This document shows, in pieces, positions 56,872 to 64,000 of a stretch of DNA of 64,000 nucleotides. The translations under genes and the position numbers were made by a program. The stretch comes from Alphaproteobacteria bacterium (lineage in GTDB: Bacteria > Pseudomonadota > Alphaproteobacteria > Thalassobaculales > Thalassobaculaceae), in assembly GCA_024742275.1 (NCBI GenBank), contig JANSYS010000015.1, positions 46,350 to 110,349 of the forward strand, in the 5' to 3' direction. The notes beneath the pieces are model-generated. The model did not search any database. It was not told the DNA's origin and saw nothing but the letters and a program-made list of their open reading frames with translations. Each line of letters begins with the position of its first letter. The first letter of the stretch is position 1.

Positions 56872-57303
56872 GGAGCTAATTTAACCTCCTTACTTTGAGA
56901 CGGTGATGCGAGCTACGCTCCGTCTCACTTAAAGTGCAGTATGGGTTTTGCACTACCCTGATGACAAGGCAATACACGTTTTTGGGGTCGGCAAAGTCAC
57001 ACGTTTCGGGCGAATGCGCGGTGCTGCGACGCCGTCGCGGGCAGCTGTTCTTTCCTCAAACATGCGACGTTAATTACACCCCATTCTATATCCCTCGATT
57101 GCAGCCCAAGCAACAAAACTGAAATCATTTTCAATCAAGCCGCCCGGCTTCCACCGATATACGTTATATTACATGGATTTATTGAGAAGAGGTTAACGCG
57201 CAAATCATTCAAATTTTTCCTAAATTAACTATAGTATTGCCGAAAACAGCACGAAAAATCATATACTTCCAGCCCGCGGACAACCCCGAGGGTTGAGTAA
57301 TCC
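56872..57303. other. Intergenic region between the PraR-like gene and desaturase 1
   Basis: No convincing gene. The left part holds the PraR-like gene leader with a GAGACGG/CCGTCTC stem (56897-56903/56920-56926) and an AGTGCA-N10-TGCACT repeat (56933-56954). The part from about 57120 to 57300 is visibly AT-rich compared with its surroundings and contains no recognisable coding frame; it lies downstream of the desaturase stop. Confidence 0.5.
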
Positions 57304-58281
57304 TTATCGTTCCGACGGGTGAATCGGATGATCCAGCAGGGAAAAAAAATATCTCGATACCATTTTCGGGTACGACGCGAACCAATACCCTCCATTTCGG
57401 GCGAGTATCCGATCTCGCCCATCGCGGTACGCATGCCGCAGGACGTACCACGGCAATCCGGGACGCTCGTGATGCAGCGCGTGTAGGTTGTTCGACAGAA
57501 AAAGCAGATCGAACAGGCCAGCCGCCTCCACGATCACACTACGCTCGGCTGGGTTGGGACTCGGACGATGTTCCGCGTAACTTCGTATCAGGAGCAAGCC
57601 CGTGGCGGGCCAGACAACCAGAATGAGATAGCCCCAAATCGGCATCCCAACCGCCCCCAAACCGACCGAAACGGCGCACACTTGAAATCCGTGCCACGCT
57701 AGCAACCCAATCCGCCGCGCCGACGCCAGATCGCGCATATCGGCGAGGATGGATAGGCCGAGCACCCATAGCGGCCCCAGCACCACCCGACCGGCAAGCG
57801 TATTCATCGCCAAGCGGAAGCCGCGTTCGATTCCGCAAGCACTGCGCCAAGCCTCTGCGGTCACGTACCAACTCTCCGGGTCGTCCAGCGGATCGGTCAG
57901 GCGCTCGTCTACATGATGCGCGAGGTGACTGTCCCGATATCGGTCGAAGGGGATCGCCAACAACAGCGGCGGTCCCGCCACCAAACGGTTGGCCCAACCC
58001 CATGGTGTCGGATGGCCATGAATGACTTCATGCTGAAGCGATGCCTGCCACGCCACGCACCAAGCGAGCGCCGGCGTGACCGACCACCAGGGACACGCCC
58101 CGGAACCGACCGCGGCGAGCGCCGCGACGATCGGGAGGTAGACGCCTGCGGCGACAAGCAGAGTCGGCCACTCGACATGGGCGGGATGCCGGACCCGCCC
58201 TGCAGGCGAGCCATCGGAAGCCGCGCCTGCGGCAGTCCGCGCCCCCACGCTGCCCGAAACACTTCGATACCGGTGATCCAT
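57304..58281 (-). CDS. Membrane fatty acid desaturase 1
   Basis: 325-residue di-iron membrane desaturase/hydroxylase. Three histidine boxes: HEVIH, HLAHH and HALHH (NNLHALHHERPG), with four or so membrane spans between. The N-terminus is Ser/Ala-rich and variable. The substrate could be fatty acyl, sterol or carotenoid. It is divergent from the XRE/PhnD-like pair across 93 bp, so the XRE protein may control it. Confidence 0.85.
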   Translation of the reverse strand: MDHRYRSVSGSVGARTAAGAASDGSPAGRVRHPAHVEWPTLLVAAGVYLPIVAALAAVGSGACPWWSVTPALAWCVAWQASLQHEVIHGHPTPWGWANRLVAGPPLLLAIPFDRYRDSHLAHHVDERLTDPLDDPESWYVTAEAWRSACGIERGFRLAMNTLAGRVVLGPLWVLGLSILADMRDLASARRIGLLAWHGFQVCAVSVGLGAVGMPIWGYLILVVWPATGLLLIRSYAEHRPSPNPAERSVIVEAAGLFDLLFLSNNLHALHHERPGLPWYVLRHAYRDGRDRILARNGGYWFASYPKMVSRYFFSLLDHPIHPSER

Positions 58282-58338
58282 GGCGCCACGCTAAGGACGC
58301 AAGGCCTGTTGCGACAATTGGCCAATGGGAAACATTTA

Positions 58339-58367
58339 TTGACATTCGTCACATAAAAAAACGATGT
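58339..58367 (+). promoter_or_regulatory. Promoter/operator region of the XRE-PhnD-like pair
   Basis: TTGACA (58339-58344) as a -35, overlapping an inverted repeat TGAC-ATTC-GTCA (58340-58351). A weak -10 near 58362-58367 would place transcription at or next to the ATG 58375, with no Shine-Dalgarno visible, so the mRNA may be leaderless. Confidence 0.35.
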
Positions 58368-58374
58368 TTAAAAA

Positions 58375-59259
58375 ATGCAACAGTTAGGACACCCACAGGA
58401 CAAACGGGATGTTGCCCGGCTGTTCCGCGAACGGCTGGAAACAGCGATGGAACGCGCAGGTCTGTCCCGATCGGCCGTAGCGCGGCGCATCGGGGTCGAC
58501 CGCTCCACACTGTCCCAAATTCTCTCGGACGAAGGTGTCCGCCTGCCGCGCGCCGACACGGTCGCCGCGCTCGCGGGAACTCTCCAAGTCTCGCTCGACT
58601 GGCTGCTCGGTCTGGCGGAGGAAGGTCAGTTCACCGCCGACATCATGGAACGGTCGCCGGAGATCAGCCCGCACACCAGGACAGCGGCGGACGAAAATCT
58701 GCTGCGCTGGCATGCAGAGGCCGCGGGGTACAAGATCCGTTACGTGCCGAGCGGCTTGCCCGATCAAGTGAAGATCCCCGACGTCATCGAGCACGAGTAT
58801 CTCGAGACCGGCGCCACGACGGCGGACCAGGCCATTCGGCGATCACGCGACCGCCTCGACTATGTCCGACAGCCCGAAACCGACGTGGAAATCTGCACCT
58901 CGATCCAATCGCTACAGGATTTCGCCGACGGCACCGGTGTTTGGCGCGACCTGCCGCCGGAGGTCCGACGTCGACAACTTGCCCACATCGCCGATCTGGT
59001 GGAAGAGCTGTATCCAAGCGTGCGCTGGTATCTCTTCGATGGCGTCAAGGACTACGCGATTCCGGTCACCATCTTCGGACCGAAACGGGCGGCGATCTAC
59101 GCGGGAAACATGTACATCGTGTTCACAACAACCGAACACATCAGGGTGCTGACTCGTCGGTTCGACGAATTGATCCGCCACGCCGTCATTCATGCCCACG
59201 AGATTCCGGTCTTCGCCCGTACGCTGATCGAGCGCCTTGACGAGGGACGACCCGCGTGA
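58375..59259 (+). CDS. XRE-family regulator with unidentified effector domain
   Basis: 294 residues. The helix-turn-helix at about 18-75 (RAGLSRSAVARRIGVDRSTLSQIL, then ADTVAALAGTLQVSLDWLLGL) is followed by a roughly 180-residue domain I do not recognise. That domain contains YKIRYVPSGLPDQVKIPDVI, YLFDGVKDYAIPVTIFGPKRA and YIVFTTTEHIRVL, an alpha/beta fold by appearance and perhaps ligand-sensing. There is no ribosome site, suggesting a leaderless start. The TGA overlaps the GTG of the next gene, so the pair is coupled. Confidence 0.8.
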   Translation: MQQLGHPQDKRDVARLFRERLETAMERAGLSRSAVARRIGVDRSTLSQILSDEGVRLPRADTVAALAGTLQVSLDWLLGLAEEGQFTADIMERSPEISPHTRTAADENLLRWHAEAAGYKIRYVPSGLPDQVKIPDVIEHEYLETGATTADQAIRRSRDRLDYVRQPETDVEICTSIQSLQDFADGTGVWRDLPPEVRRRQLAHIADLVEELYPSVRWYLFDGVKDYAIPVTIFGPKRAAIYAGNMYIVFTTTEHIRVLTRRFDELIRHAVIHAHEIPVFARTLIERLDEGRPA

Positions 59260-60068
59260 TCGCCGTCGCGACCCTGGACATGTACGACCTGCCGGAAATT
59301 CGCGCCGCTACCAACGACTGGTGGGCCGCGATCGCGCGGCATTTGGCGGCGGCCGGACTGGACAATGTCCCGGCAGCATTGACACGCGGGCGTCCGGTCG
59401 CCGTGAACTGGCGCGATCCGGCGCTGCTTTTGACTCAGACTTGCGGGTATCCCCTCACCCACGCCCATGCCGCCGACCTGCTGGCGATCGCAGTACCCGA
59501 TTACCGCGCCGAAGGCTGCGGCGGCGGCCGCTACAGCAGCGCGTTCATGGTCCGGGAGACTGATCCGGCCGAAACCCTCGACGACATGCGCGGACGCCGG
59601 GTCGCCGCCAACGGGCCCGACAGCCAATCAGGCTGCAACGCTTTGAGGATCGCTGTCGCCATGGTCGCCGCCGGCAACGATCGGTTTTTCTCAGACGTGC
59701 TCTGGAGCGGCGCCCACAGGAGAAGCCTCGCTCTGGTTCGGGACGGACAGGCGGACATCGCCGCGATCGACGGTCTAAGCCTCGCTTTGGTCGGGGACGT
59801 GGCTCCGCACGAGATCGCCGGGCTGCGAGTGCTCGACTGGAGCCCCTCCGCGCCGGCCCTTCCCTATGCCGTTCGCGCGGACACAGAACCGGACACCCGT
59901 GACCGCGTATTCACGGGGCTTCTGGAGGCAGGAGAAGATCCGCACGCGGCCACTGCCCGCGACACGCTGCGCATCGCGGGCCTGCTGCCGGCCCGCAACG
60001 CCGACTACGCCGTCATCGTCCGAATGCGCGAGGCGGCGGAGGAACAGGGTTACCCGCTCCTCGCCTGA
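59256..60068 (+). CDS. PhnD-like phosphate/phosphonate-binding-type protein without signal peptide
   Basis: 270 residues from GTG 59256. Periplasmic-binding-protein type II fold related to PhnD: PMYD-like start (TLDMYDLPEIRAATNDWW), TQTCGYPL, RGRRVAANGPDSQSGCNALR, and GQADIAAIDGLSL. It has no signal peptide and begins directly with the fold, so it is probably cytoplasmic and could serve as a ligand sensor for the coupled XRE protein rather than as a transport component. No ABC genes are adjacent. Confidence 0.82.
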   Translation: MIAVATLDMYDLPEIRAATNDWWAAIARHLAAAGLDNVPAALTRGRPVAVNWRDPALLLTQTCGYPLTHAHAADLLAIAVPDYRAEGCGGGRYSSAFMVRETDPAETLDDMRGRRVAANGPDSQSGCNALRIAVAMVAAGNDRFFSDVLWSGAHRRSLALVRDGQADIAAIDGLSLALVGDVAPHEIAGLRVLDWSPSAPALPYAVRADTEPDTRDRVFTGLLEAGEDPHAATARDTLRIAGLLPARNADYAVIVRMREAAEEQGYPLLA

Positions 60069-60072
60069 CCCT

Positions 60073-61254
60073 CTACTCCGCCGTCAGAATCCGTCTCGCC
60101 AGATCCAAGAGATCCCGGTCGTCCGGTCGGATCGCGTTGTTGTCGATCATCGGACGGTTCTCCGGCGCCATGGCGACCGTCGTCAGACGCGATGCGTCCG
60201 CTTCCCGCATCGACGTGTCCGTCAGGGTCACCGGCAGTCCGACGGCCCTTAGCAGGGTCTCGAACCGGTCGGCGCCCGCCAACGCCTGCTCCTCGGTATC
60301 GGCGGTACTGCGCGGGTCGACACCCAGAGCCGTCGCCACCGGCGCATACAGATCGGGGCGCTGCGCAGCCGACCACGGCAGGATCACCCGCATGGCCAGC
60401 GCCACCGCCCGACCGTGATGCACATGGGCCAAGGTGCCGAGCGCATGGCCGTAGGCGTGGGCGATTCCGGTTCCGCAGGCGTCGATCGCCATACCGGCCA
60501 TCGCCGATCCCAGGGCCATCCGACCACGGGCGTCCACGTCCTCGGGATGGGTCACCGCCCGCTCAAGGCTTCCGGCCACCAGGGATACGGCCTGCAGCGC
60601 GATACCGGCCACCACCGGCGTCGAGCGGACATGAGTGTAGGCTTCGATCGCGTGGACCAGGGCATCGAGACCTGTCGCTGCGGTCAACGGCCCCGGCAGC
60701 CCGAGGGTCATTGTCGGGTCGAGAATAGACAGGTCGGCCTTCAACGCGCCGCCCCAGGCCCAGACCTTGCGCCCGCCATCAACCCCGTACACGGATGTCC
60801 GCGTCATCTCGGCACCCGTCCCAGAGGTGGTCGGGATCATGATTTTACGGATCGAGCGTTCCGGTAGCGGCGTGGCCATCACCGCATACGCCTCGGCCGG
60901 CGCGTCGCCCACCGCGACCGCCGCGGCGAGCTTGGCGACATCCAGGGCCGAACCGCCTCCGATACCCACGATCAGATCAGCCCGATGCGTCCTGGCCTGG
61001 CGCGCCGCCGCATCTACCGATGCGGCCGAGGGATCGCTTTCCACCTCGTCGAACTGCGCGACGGTCAATCCGGCTGAAGCCAGACGTCGAGCTGCCGTCT
61101 CGGGAATGCCGGTCGCCGCCACGCCAGGATCTGTCACGATCAGAACGCGCGCGTCCGGTCCGCAGAGCCCGGTCACATCCTCCGGTAAGCCGCCAATCCG
61201 ATCGAGCCCGTAGCTCATTGCCGAACTCGGCTCGTGGGTGAACGACGACAGCAT
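60073..61254 (-). CDS. Iron-containing alcohol dehydrogenase
   Basis: 393 residues from ATG 61254, with AAGGAGG 7 bases upstream (a TTG two codons earlier is in frame). Intact group III features: GIGGGSALDVAK, TTSGTGAE, metal ligands in GLDALVHAIEAY and GIAHAYGHALG, and an NAD-binding front half. It reduces or oxidises an unknown alcohol/aldehyde; maleylacetate-reductase-like roles are also possible. It is convergent with the PhnD-like gene (4 bp). Confidence 0.92.
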   Translation of the reverse strand: MLSSFTHEPSSAMSYGLDRIGGLPEDVTGLCGPDARVLIVTDPGVAATGIPETAARRLASAGLTVAQFDEVESDPSAASVDAAARQARTHRADLIVGIGGGSALDVAKLAAAVAVGDAPAEAYAVMATPLPERSIRKIMIPTTSGTGAEMTRTSVYGVDGGRKVWAWGGALKADLSILDPTMTLGLPGPLTAATGLDALVHAIEAYTHVRSTPVVAGIALQAVSLVAGSLERAVTHPEDVDARGRMALGSAMAGMAIDACGTGIAHAYGHALGTLAHVHHGRAVALAMRVILPWSAAQRPDLYAPVATALGVDPRSTADTEEQALAGADRFETLLRAVGLPVTLTDTSMREADASRLTTVAMAPENRPMIDNNAIRPDDRDLLDLARRILTAE

Positions 61255-61446
61255 ACTCAACCTCCTTCTGGCCGATACACGTCAGCGTCACAAATCCCTG
61301 GATCGACTGCACGTCGGAATCCGCCATCGGGCGTCGCATTCTTCCGGCTGAACGCCGTACCGGGGACGGCCAGGGTCTGGACTTTGAGGAGCCTGTCGGC
61401 GCTCCGCCGCCTGCGAGACATCTACCGAGGCAGGAACCTTGGAGGA

Positions 61447-62325
61447 TCAGAGCGGCTCGGCCGTCCCGTTTCTCAGGGCGACGATGCGCTCCGCATGGAA
61501 CGGCGCATACCCGGCCGCTTCCACCTTGCGCGAGCCCCGCATCGCCTCCGCATACGCCGGAAGCGCGTGGAACGGGATACCGGGATTGGCATGATGTTCC
61601 GCATGATACGGCATGTTCCAAGCCAGCCAGCGGATCGGCCAGACGCTTACGACCGAACGCGTGTTAGCCCACATATCCTTGACCGACGGACAACCCCAAT
61701 GCTCGGACAGAAGGTAGGCACGCAGGAACGGTTGCCCGAGCAGGGCCGGCCCGACCCACAAGACCAGGACGGGCCAGGGATCGGTCAACGCGGACACGGT
61801 GCCAAGGGCGATATAGAGACCGAGATAGATCCGCGCCTCGACGATCGACCGCGTCCGTGATCGCTCGTCGAGAAAAGCCCCCGGTGCATGTCCAAGAGCA
61901 CGACCGACCAGCCCCCGGACCATCCGGTGCCAGTATTCGACCCCGCTCAATAGGTAGAGATAGCCCGCCAGGGTCGTCGGTTTCGGACTGGCCAACTCGG
62001 GGTCGCGCCCGGGATCCTGGGTGAAACGATGATGCGCCATGTGAAAGGCCGCGAACCACCGCGGCGGCAGCAGCAGCAGAAAGCCGCAGAGATCGGCCAC
62101 CGATTTGTTGATCCAGGCGGTGCGGAACGCAGTACGATGAACGCACTCGTGCAGTGGCGGGAACAGGAACACAAGCAACACGCCGTGCGCCAGCATCACC
62201 CCCGCCAGCAACGGCCCGTCCACGATCAGGCACAGCGTACCGGTTGCTGCCAGCATTGCCCCCTGCACGCCGAGATGCCGCAGGCCAGGACCATTGCTGC
62301 GGTCGCTAAGGTGTTTGTGGGACAT
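61447..62325 (-). CDS. Membrane fatty acid desaturase 2
   Basis: 292 residues from ATG 62325 (AAAGAG upstream); in-frame ATGs at 62349 and 62358 are alternatives, giving up to 303. Histidine boxes HECVH, HMAHH and HAEHH with RWFAAFHMAHHRFTQDPGRDPE around the second. It is only distantly similar to desaturase 1. The substrate is unknown. It lies 192 bp upstream of the alcohol dehydrogenase on the same strand; cotranscription is possible but unproven. Confidence 0.84.
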   Translation of the reverse strand: MSHKHLSDRSNGPGLRHLGVQGAMLAATGTLCLIVDGPLLAGVMLAHGVLLVFLFPPLHECVHRTAFRTAWINKSVADLCGFLLLLPPRWFAAFHMAHHRFTQDPGRDPELASPKPTTLAGYLYLLSGVEYWHRMVRGLVGRALGHAPGAFLDERSRTRSIVEARIYLGLYIALGTVSALTDPWPVLVLWVGPALLGQPFLRAYLLSEHWGCPSVKDMWANTRSVVSVWPIRWLAWNMPYHAEHHANPGIPFHALPAYAEAMRGSRKVEAAGYAPFHAERIVALRNGTAEPL

Positions 62326-62409
62326 CGCATCTCTTTGATCAAAAGCCATTTTCGGCATTTCCAGCCCATCTGATCTGATTTTTTTTCGCGTTGCGGCATG
62401 GAAAAAGCC

Positions 62410-62440
62410 TTGCAAACCCGAATTTCGCCGAGCATATTTT
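62410..62440 (+). promoter_or_regulatory. Candidate promoter of the small RNA
   Basis: TTGCAA (62410-62415) with CATATT (62433-62438) 17 bp later, or TATTTT (62435-62440) at 19 bp. It lies just upstream of two hairpins and an orphan terminator on the same strand. Confidence 0.35.
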
Positions 62441-62531
62441 GCAGTGCAGCATGACTGCCCAACATGCTGCCTAGACTTCTTGGGCGTTTCCTCCCTTAAC
62501 TCGGGCCGCGCTTGTCGCGGCCCCTTTTTTT
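62441..62531 (+). ncRNA. Candidate small RNA with two hairpins and anti-Shine-Dalgarno loop
   Basis: Hairpin 1: GCAGCATG / CATGCTGC (62446-62453 and 62463-62470, 9-base loop). A single-stranded stretch follows, containing TTTCCTCCCTT. Hairpin 2: GGGCCGCG / CGCGGCCC (62503-62510 and 62516-62523), followed by seven T residues. No + strand gene ends here, so the terminator belongs to a short unit or a leader. CCTCCC-bearing linkers are a feature of several alphaproteobacterial sRNAs that bind ribosome sites. Confidence 0.5.
62503..62531 (+). terminator. Rho-independent terminator without an upstream + strand gene
   Basis: 8-bp GC-only stem GGGCCGCG-CTTGT-CGCGGCCC followed by C and T7. The nearest upstream + strand gene ends at 60068, on the far side of two leftward genes. 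Confidence 0.8.
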
Positions 62532-62748
62532 GGCCGCTTGGCGCCGCCCGTCGTCCTGCGAACCTGCCCGACCCGGACATTTCCGTCCAGTGCGGCAGTG
62601 CTTGCCGGGTCGGCCCGGGCAATTCCTACCCCCGGCGATCAAACAGTCTCTCAAAATCCATACTTATCAATAGCTTACAATTCCACCAACCCTGGCCCAG
62701 GGCTTGCGATGCCTTCCGCGAACACAAACCTGCTGCGGGAGAGGCACA

Positions 62749-63273
62749 ATGCACGATATCGACCCTACTCATTTCGACGTTTCCAACGACGCGGCGGTGG
62801 CGCTGCAGAGCCCGCAATCCCGGCGCGTGCAGATGATGAGCGCTGTAACGCTGTGCGGTCGTGCCGCCGGCCCGGTCCAACTCGACACGGTACTCGGCGT
62901 CGCCAACGAGAACGTCCCCACAGCCGAGGGCATGCTGTACGGCCAACTGCCCGCCGCCATCCGTGGTGCCATCGACGAATGGGCCGTCCACCTCTCGGCC
63001 CGCCCCTGGCGGTTCCGGCGCGAAGCCATGACCCATTTCGCCCGCGTGTTCGCCGAACAGTTCCGCCGGCACATGGACGAGATGACTGACGAGGAGTTCG
63101 AGAGCCTCAAGGAAGTTGGCTACACCTGTCTTCTGGAGCGTCTGGAAGACGGAATTCGGATCGCCGACCTGCATCAGGCCCGGATCTACCTGGACAGCGT
63201 TCATGACCATCACCGCGAGGCCGCGCGCCGGTTCCTCAACAGCCAGGCGCCGAGATCCCTAGTCCACGCTTAG
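62749..63273 (+). CDS. Protein of unknown function
   Basis: 174 residues from ATG 62749 with GGAGAGG upstream. Soluble, largely helical, rich in Arg, Glu and His. Contains AIDEWAVHLSARPWRFRREAMTHFARVFAEQF and LHQARIYLDSVHDHHREAARRFL. Not recognised. It has its own terminator and stands alone. Confidence 0.65.
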   Translation: MHDIDPTHFDVSNDAAVALQSPQSRRVQMMSAVTLCGRAAGPVQLDTVLGVANENVPTAEGMLYGQLPAAIRGAIDEWAVHLSARPWRFRREAMTHFARVFAEQFRRHMDEMTDEEFESLKEVGYTCLLERLEDGIRIADLHQARIYLDSVHDHHREAARRFLNSQAPRSLVHA

Positions 63274-63936
63274 TCACAGACACCCATTTCCTTCGCCGTC
63301 GGGAGGGCTTCCGCCCAAGACGGCACACTCTCCCCCCAACTCTGCCCGCTCCTCGTCGGAGCGGGCTTTTTCTTGTCGCGAGAGCCGCTGGATCCAGGGA
63401 TCGCCGCACGCCGCACGATCTTGCGAGCACCACGCTGGGCGACGCATTCAACCCGGTTCGGAAACACGCAAGTTGGCCCTCGACCGCAGGCGCTCCGAAA
63501 TCCGAACGCTGTTCCGATGGGCGCGCACACGTTCGCCGGCAGATCCAGAACTGCCGTTCACTATCGCCCGCTATCGGTAGCCGCTCGACTTCAACGATGC
63601 CAATTCCATGAAACCGGTCGAGACCCCTGCCCTGTCTGTAGTCGCGAGGACGACGATGGAGCGCGGTCGCACCAAGCTTGCCGGTTCAACACCATAGGCG
63701 CCCCGCAGGGGTAGAAGTCTCTAGATCACATGCTCTCCAGACGCCGCCCCGGCCAAACCGCTGCCTCACGGTGCAACGCACCGCCCCCCGACGGCAAGCG
63801 GTGGGGCGGAGTTCCCGCGAGCAGACGCCCCTGCAATGGGCGTGGGTCAGCTCTTCCCGAAAAACGTATGGCCCGCCCCGTTTGCAAGTTAGATTTTGAG
63901 ATTCCCTGATCAGTCTGCGTCAACGTATACGGTCTC
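63274..63936. other. Region without a recognisable gene
   Basis: Apart from the terminator at 63344-63373 I see no gene, RNA or mobile element. Several short frames exist (for example 63373-63714 +), but they have no ribosome site, biased composition or recognisable motif. Confidence 0.5.
63344..63373 (+). terminator. Rho-independent terminator after the unknown gene
   Basis: 9-bp perfect stem GCCCGCTCC-TCGTC-GGAGCGGGC followed by T5CTT, 70 bp after the stop at 63273. Confidence 0.85.
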
Positions 63937-64000
63937 ATGGTTGAACCCATGGCCAAGATGGACATCCGCACGTCTGGAGCCACAATAAAGACGCCGGCAC
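63937..64000 (+). CDS. Possible start of an open frame running off the window
   Basis: ATG 63937 opens a frame of 21 codons (MVEPMAKMDIRTSGATIKTP) to the window end, with internal ATGs at MAK and MDI. No strong ribosome site is visible. Too short to assign. Confidence 0.25.
   Translation, partial: MVEPMAKMDIRTSGATIKTPA

Noticed and set aside
56934..57122. 62-residue frame between the PraR-like gene and desaturase 1
   Set aside because: No ribosome site, odd composition, overlaps the regulator's leader structures.
62451..62474. 7-codon leader peptide before the 62503 terminator
   Set aside because: No codon bias toward any amino acid and it lies inside hairpin 1; the structured-RNA reading is simpler than attenuation.
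63373..63714. 113-residue open frame in the terminal gene-free region
   Set aside because: No ribosome site, no recognisable motif, and it begins within the tail of the terminator.

Overview
The window is a contiguous stretch of high-GC chromosome from an alphaproteobacterium, most likely a Rhodospirillales-type marine or soil organism. This is inferred from gene content: an adjacent divK-pleD pair, HdaA beside an AI-2E permease, an EipB (DUF1849) protein, a 44-residue aa3-type cytochrome oxidase subunit IV, a PraR-like XRE regulator, and DinB with an N-terminal zinc ribbon. No rRNA, tRNA, CRISPR, insertion sequence, integrase or phage gene was recognised. I did not compute base composition; the AT-rich pockets mentioned were judged by eye.

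Layout. 1-9.1 kb (+): the end of pyrC, then plsY, dprA, topA, rnr, an S41 peptidase lipoprotein and rpmG with its own promoter and terminator. 9.1-17.5 kb: divK-pleD (-), a ROK sugar kinase and Zn-ribbon dinB (+), eipB (-), a small GGDEF protein (+), a SPOR lipoprotein (-) and rnd (+). 17.5-25.4 kb (-): DUF2066 - AI-2E permease - hdaA - atypical SDR - ppk - ppx, with a three-repeat Pho box in front of ppk. 25.4-28.7 kb: purM-purN, a HupE-like protein, cytochrome oxidase subunit IV and ndk. 28.8-35.7 kb: holC, trifunctional putA, and a putative arsenical-resistance operon arsR-arsP-MFS (-) in which both arsR and arsP are preceded by a near-identical palindrome. 35.7-41.8 kb: a DUF3422 protein, then HDAC-like deacetylase - xseB - ispA - dxs (isoprenoid supply) and a GNAT. 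41.9-46.3 kb: an RND efflux pair. 46.4-49.7 kb: two paralogous pentapeptide-repeat proteins enclosing a small exported protein and an unknown protein. 49.8-56 kb (-): an unusual metabolic operon (degenerate Fe-ADH-like protein, GNAT, APH-type kinase, enolase paralog with altered active site, D-2-hydroxyacid dehydrogenase, DSD1-type PLP enzyme). 56-64 kb: a PraR-like regulator, two membrane fatty-acid desaturases, an XRE regulator coupled to a cytoplasmic PhnD-like binding protein, an iron-containing alcohol dehydrogenase, a candidate small RNA, one unknown protein, and about 700 bp with no recognisable gene.

The first 45 kb are mostly housekeeping: phospholipid, purine, isoprenoid and polyphosphate metabolism, DNA repair and topology, and cell-cycle signalling. 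The less ordinary material is the arsR-arsP-MFS regulon, the pentapeptide locus, the enolase-paralog operon, the XRE/PhnD-like pair, and a two-hairpin transcript candidate at about 62.44-62.53 kb that exposes a CCTCCC anti-Shine-Dalgarno motif.
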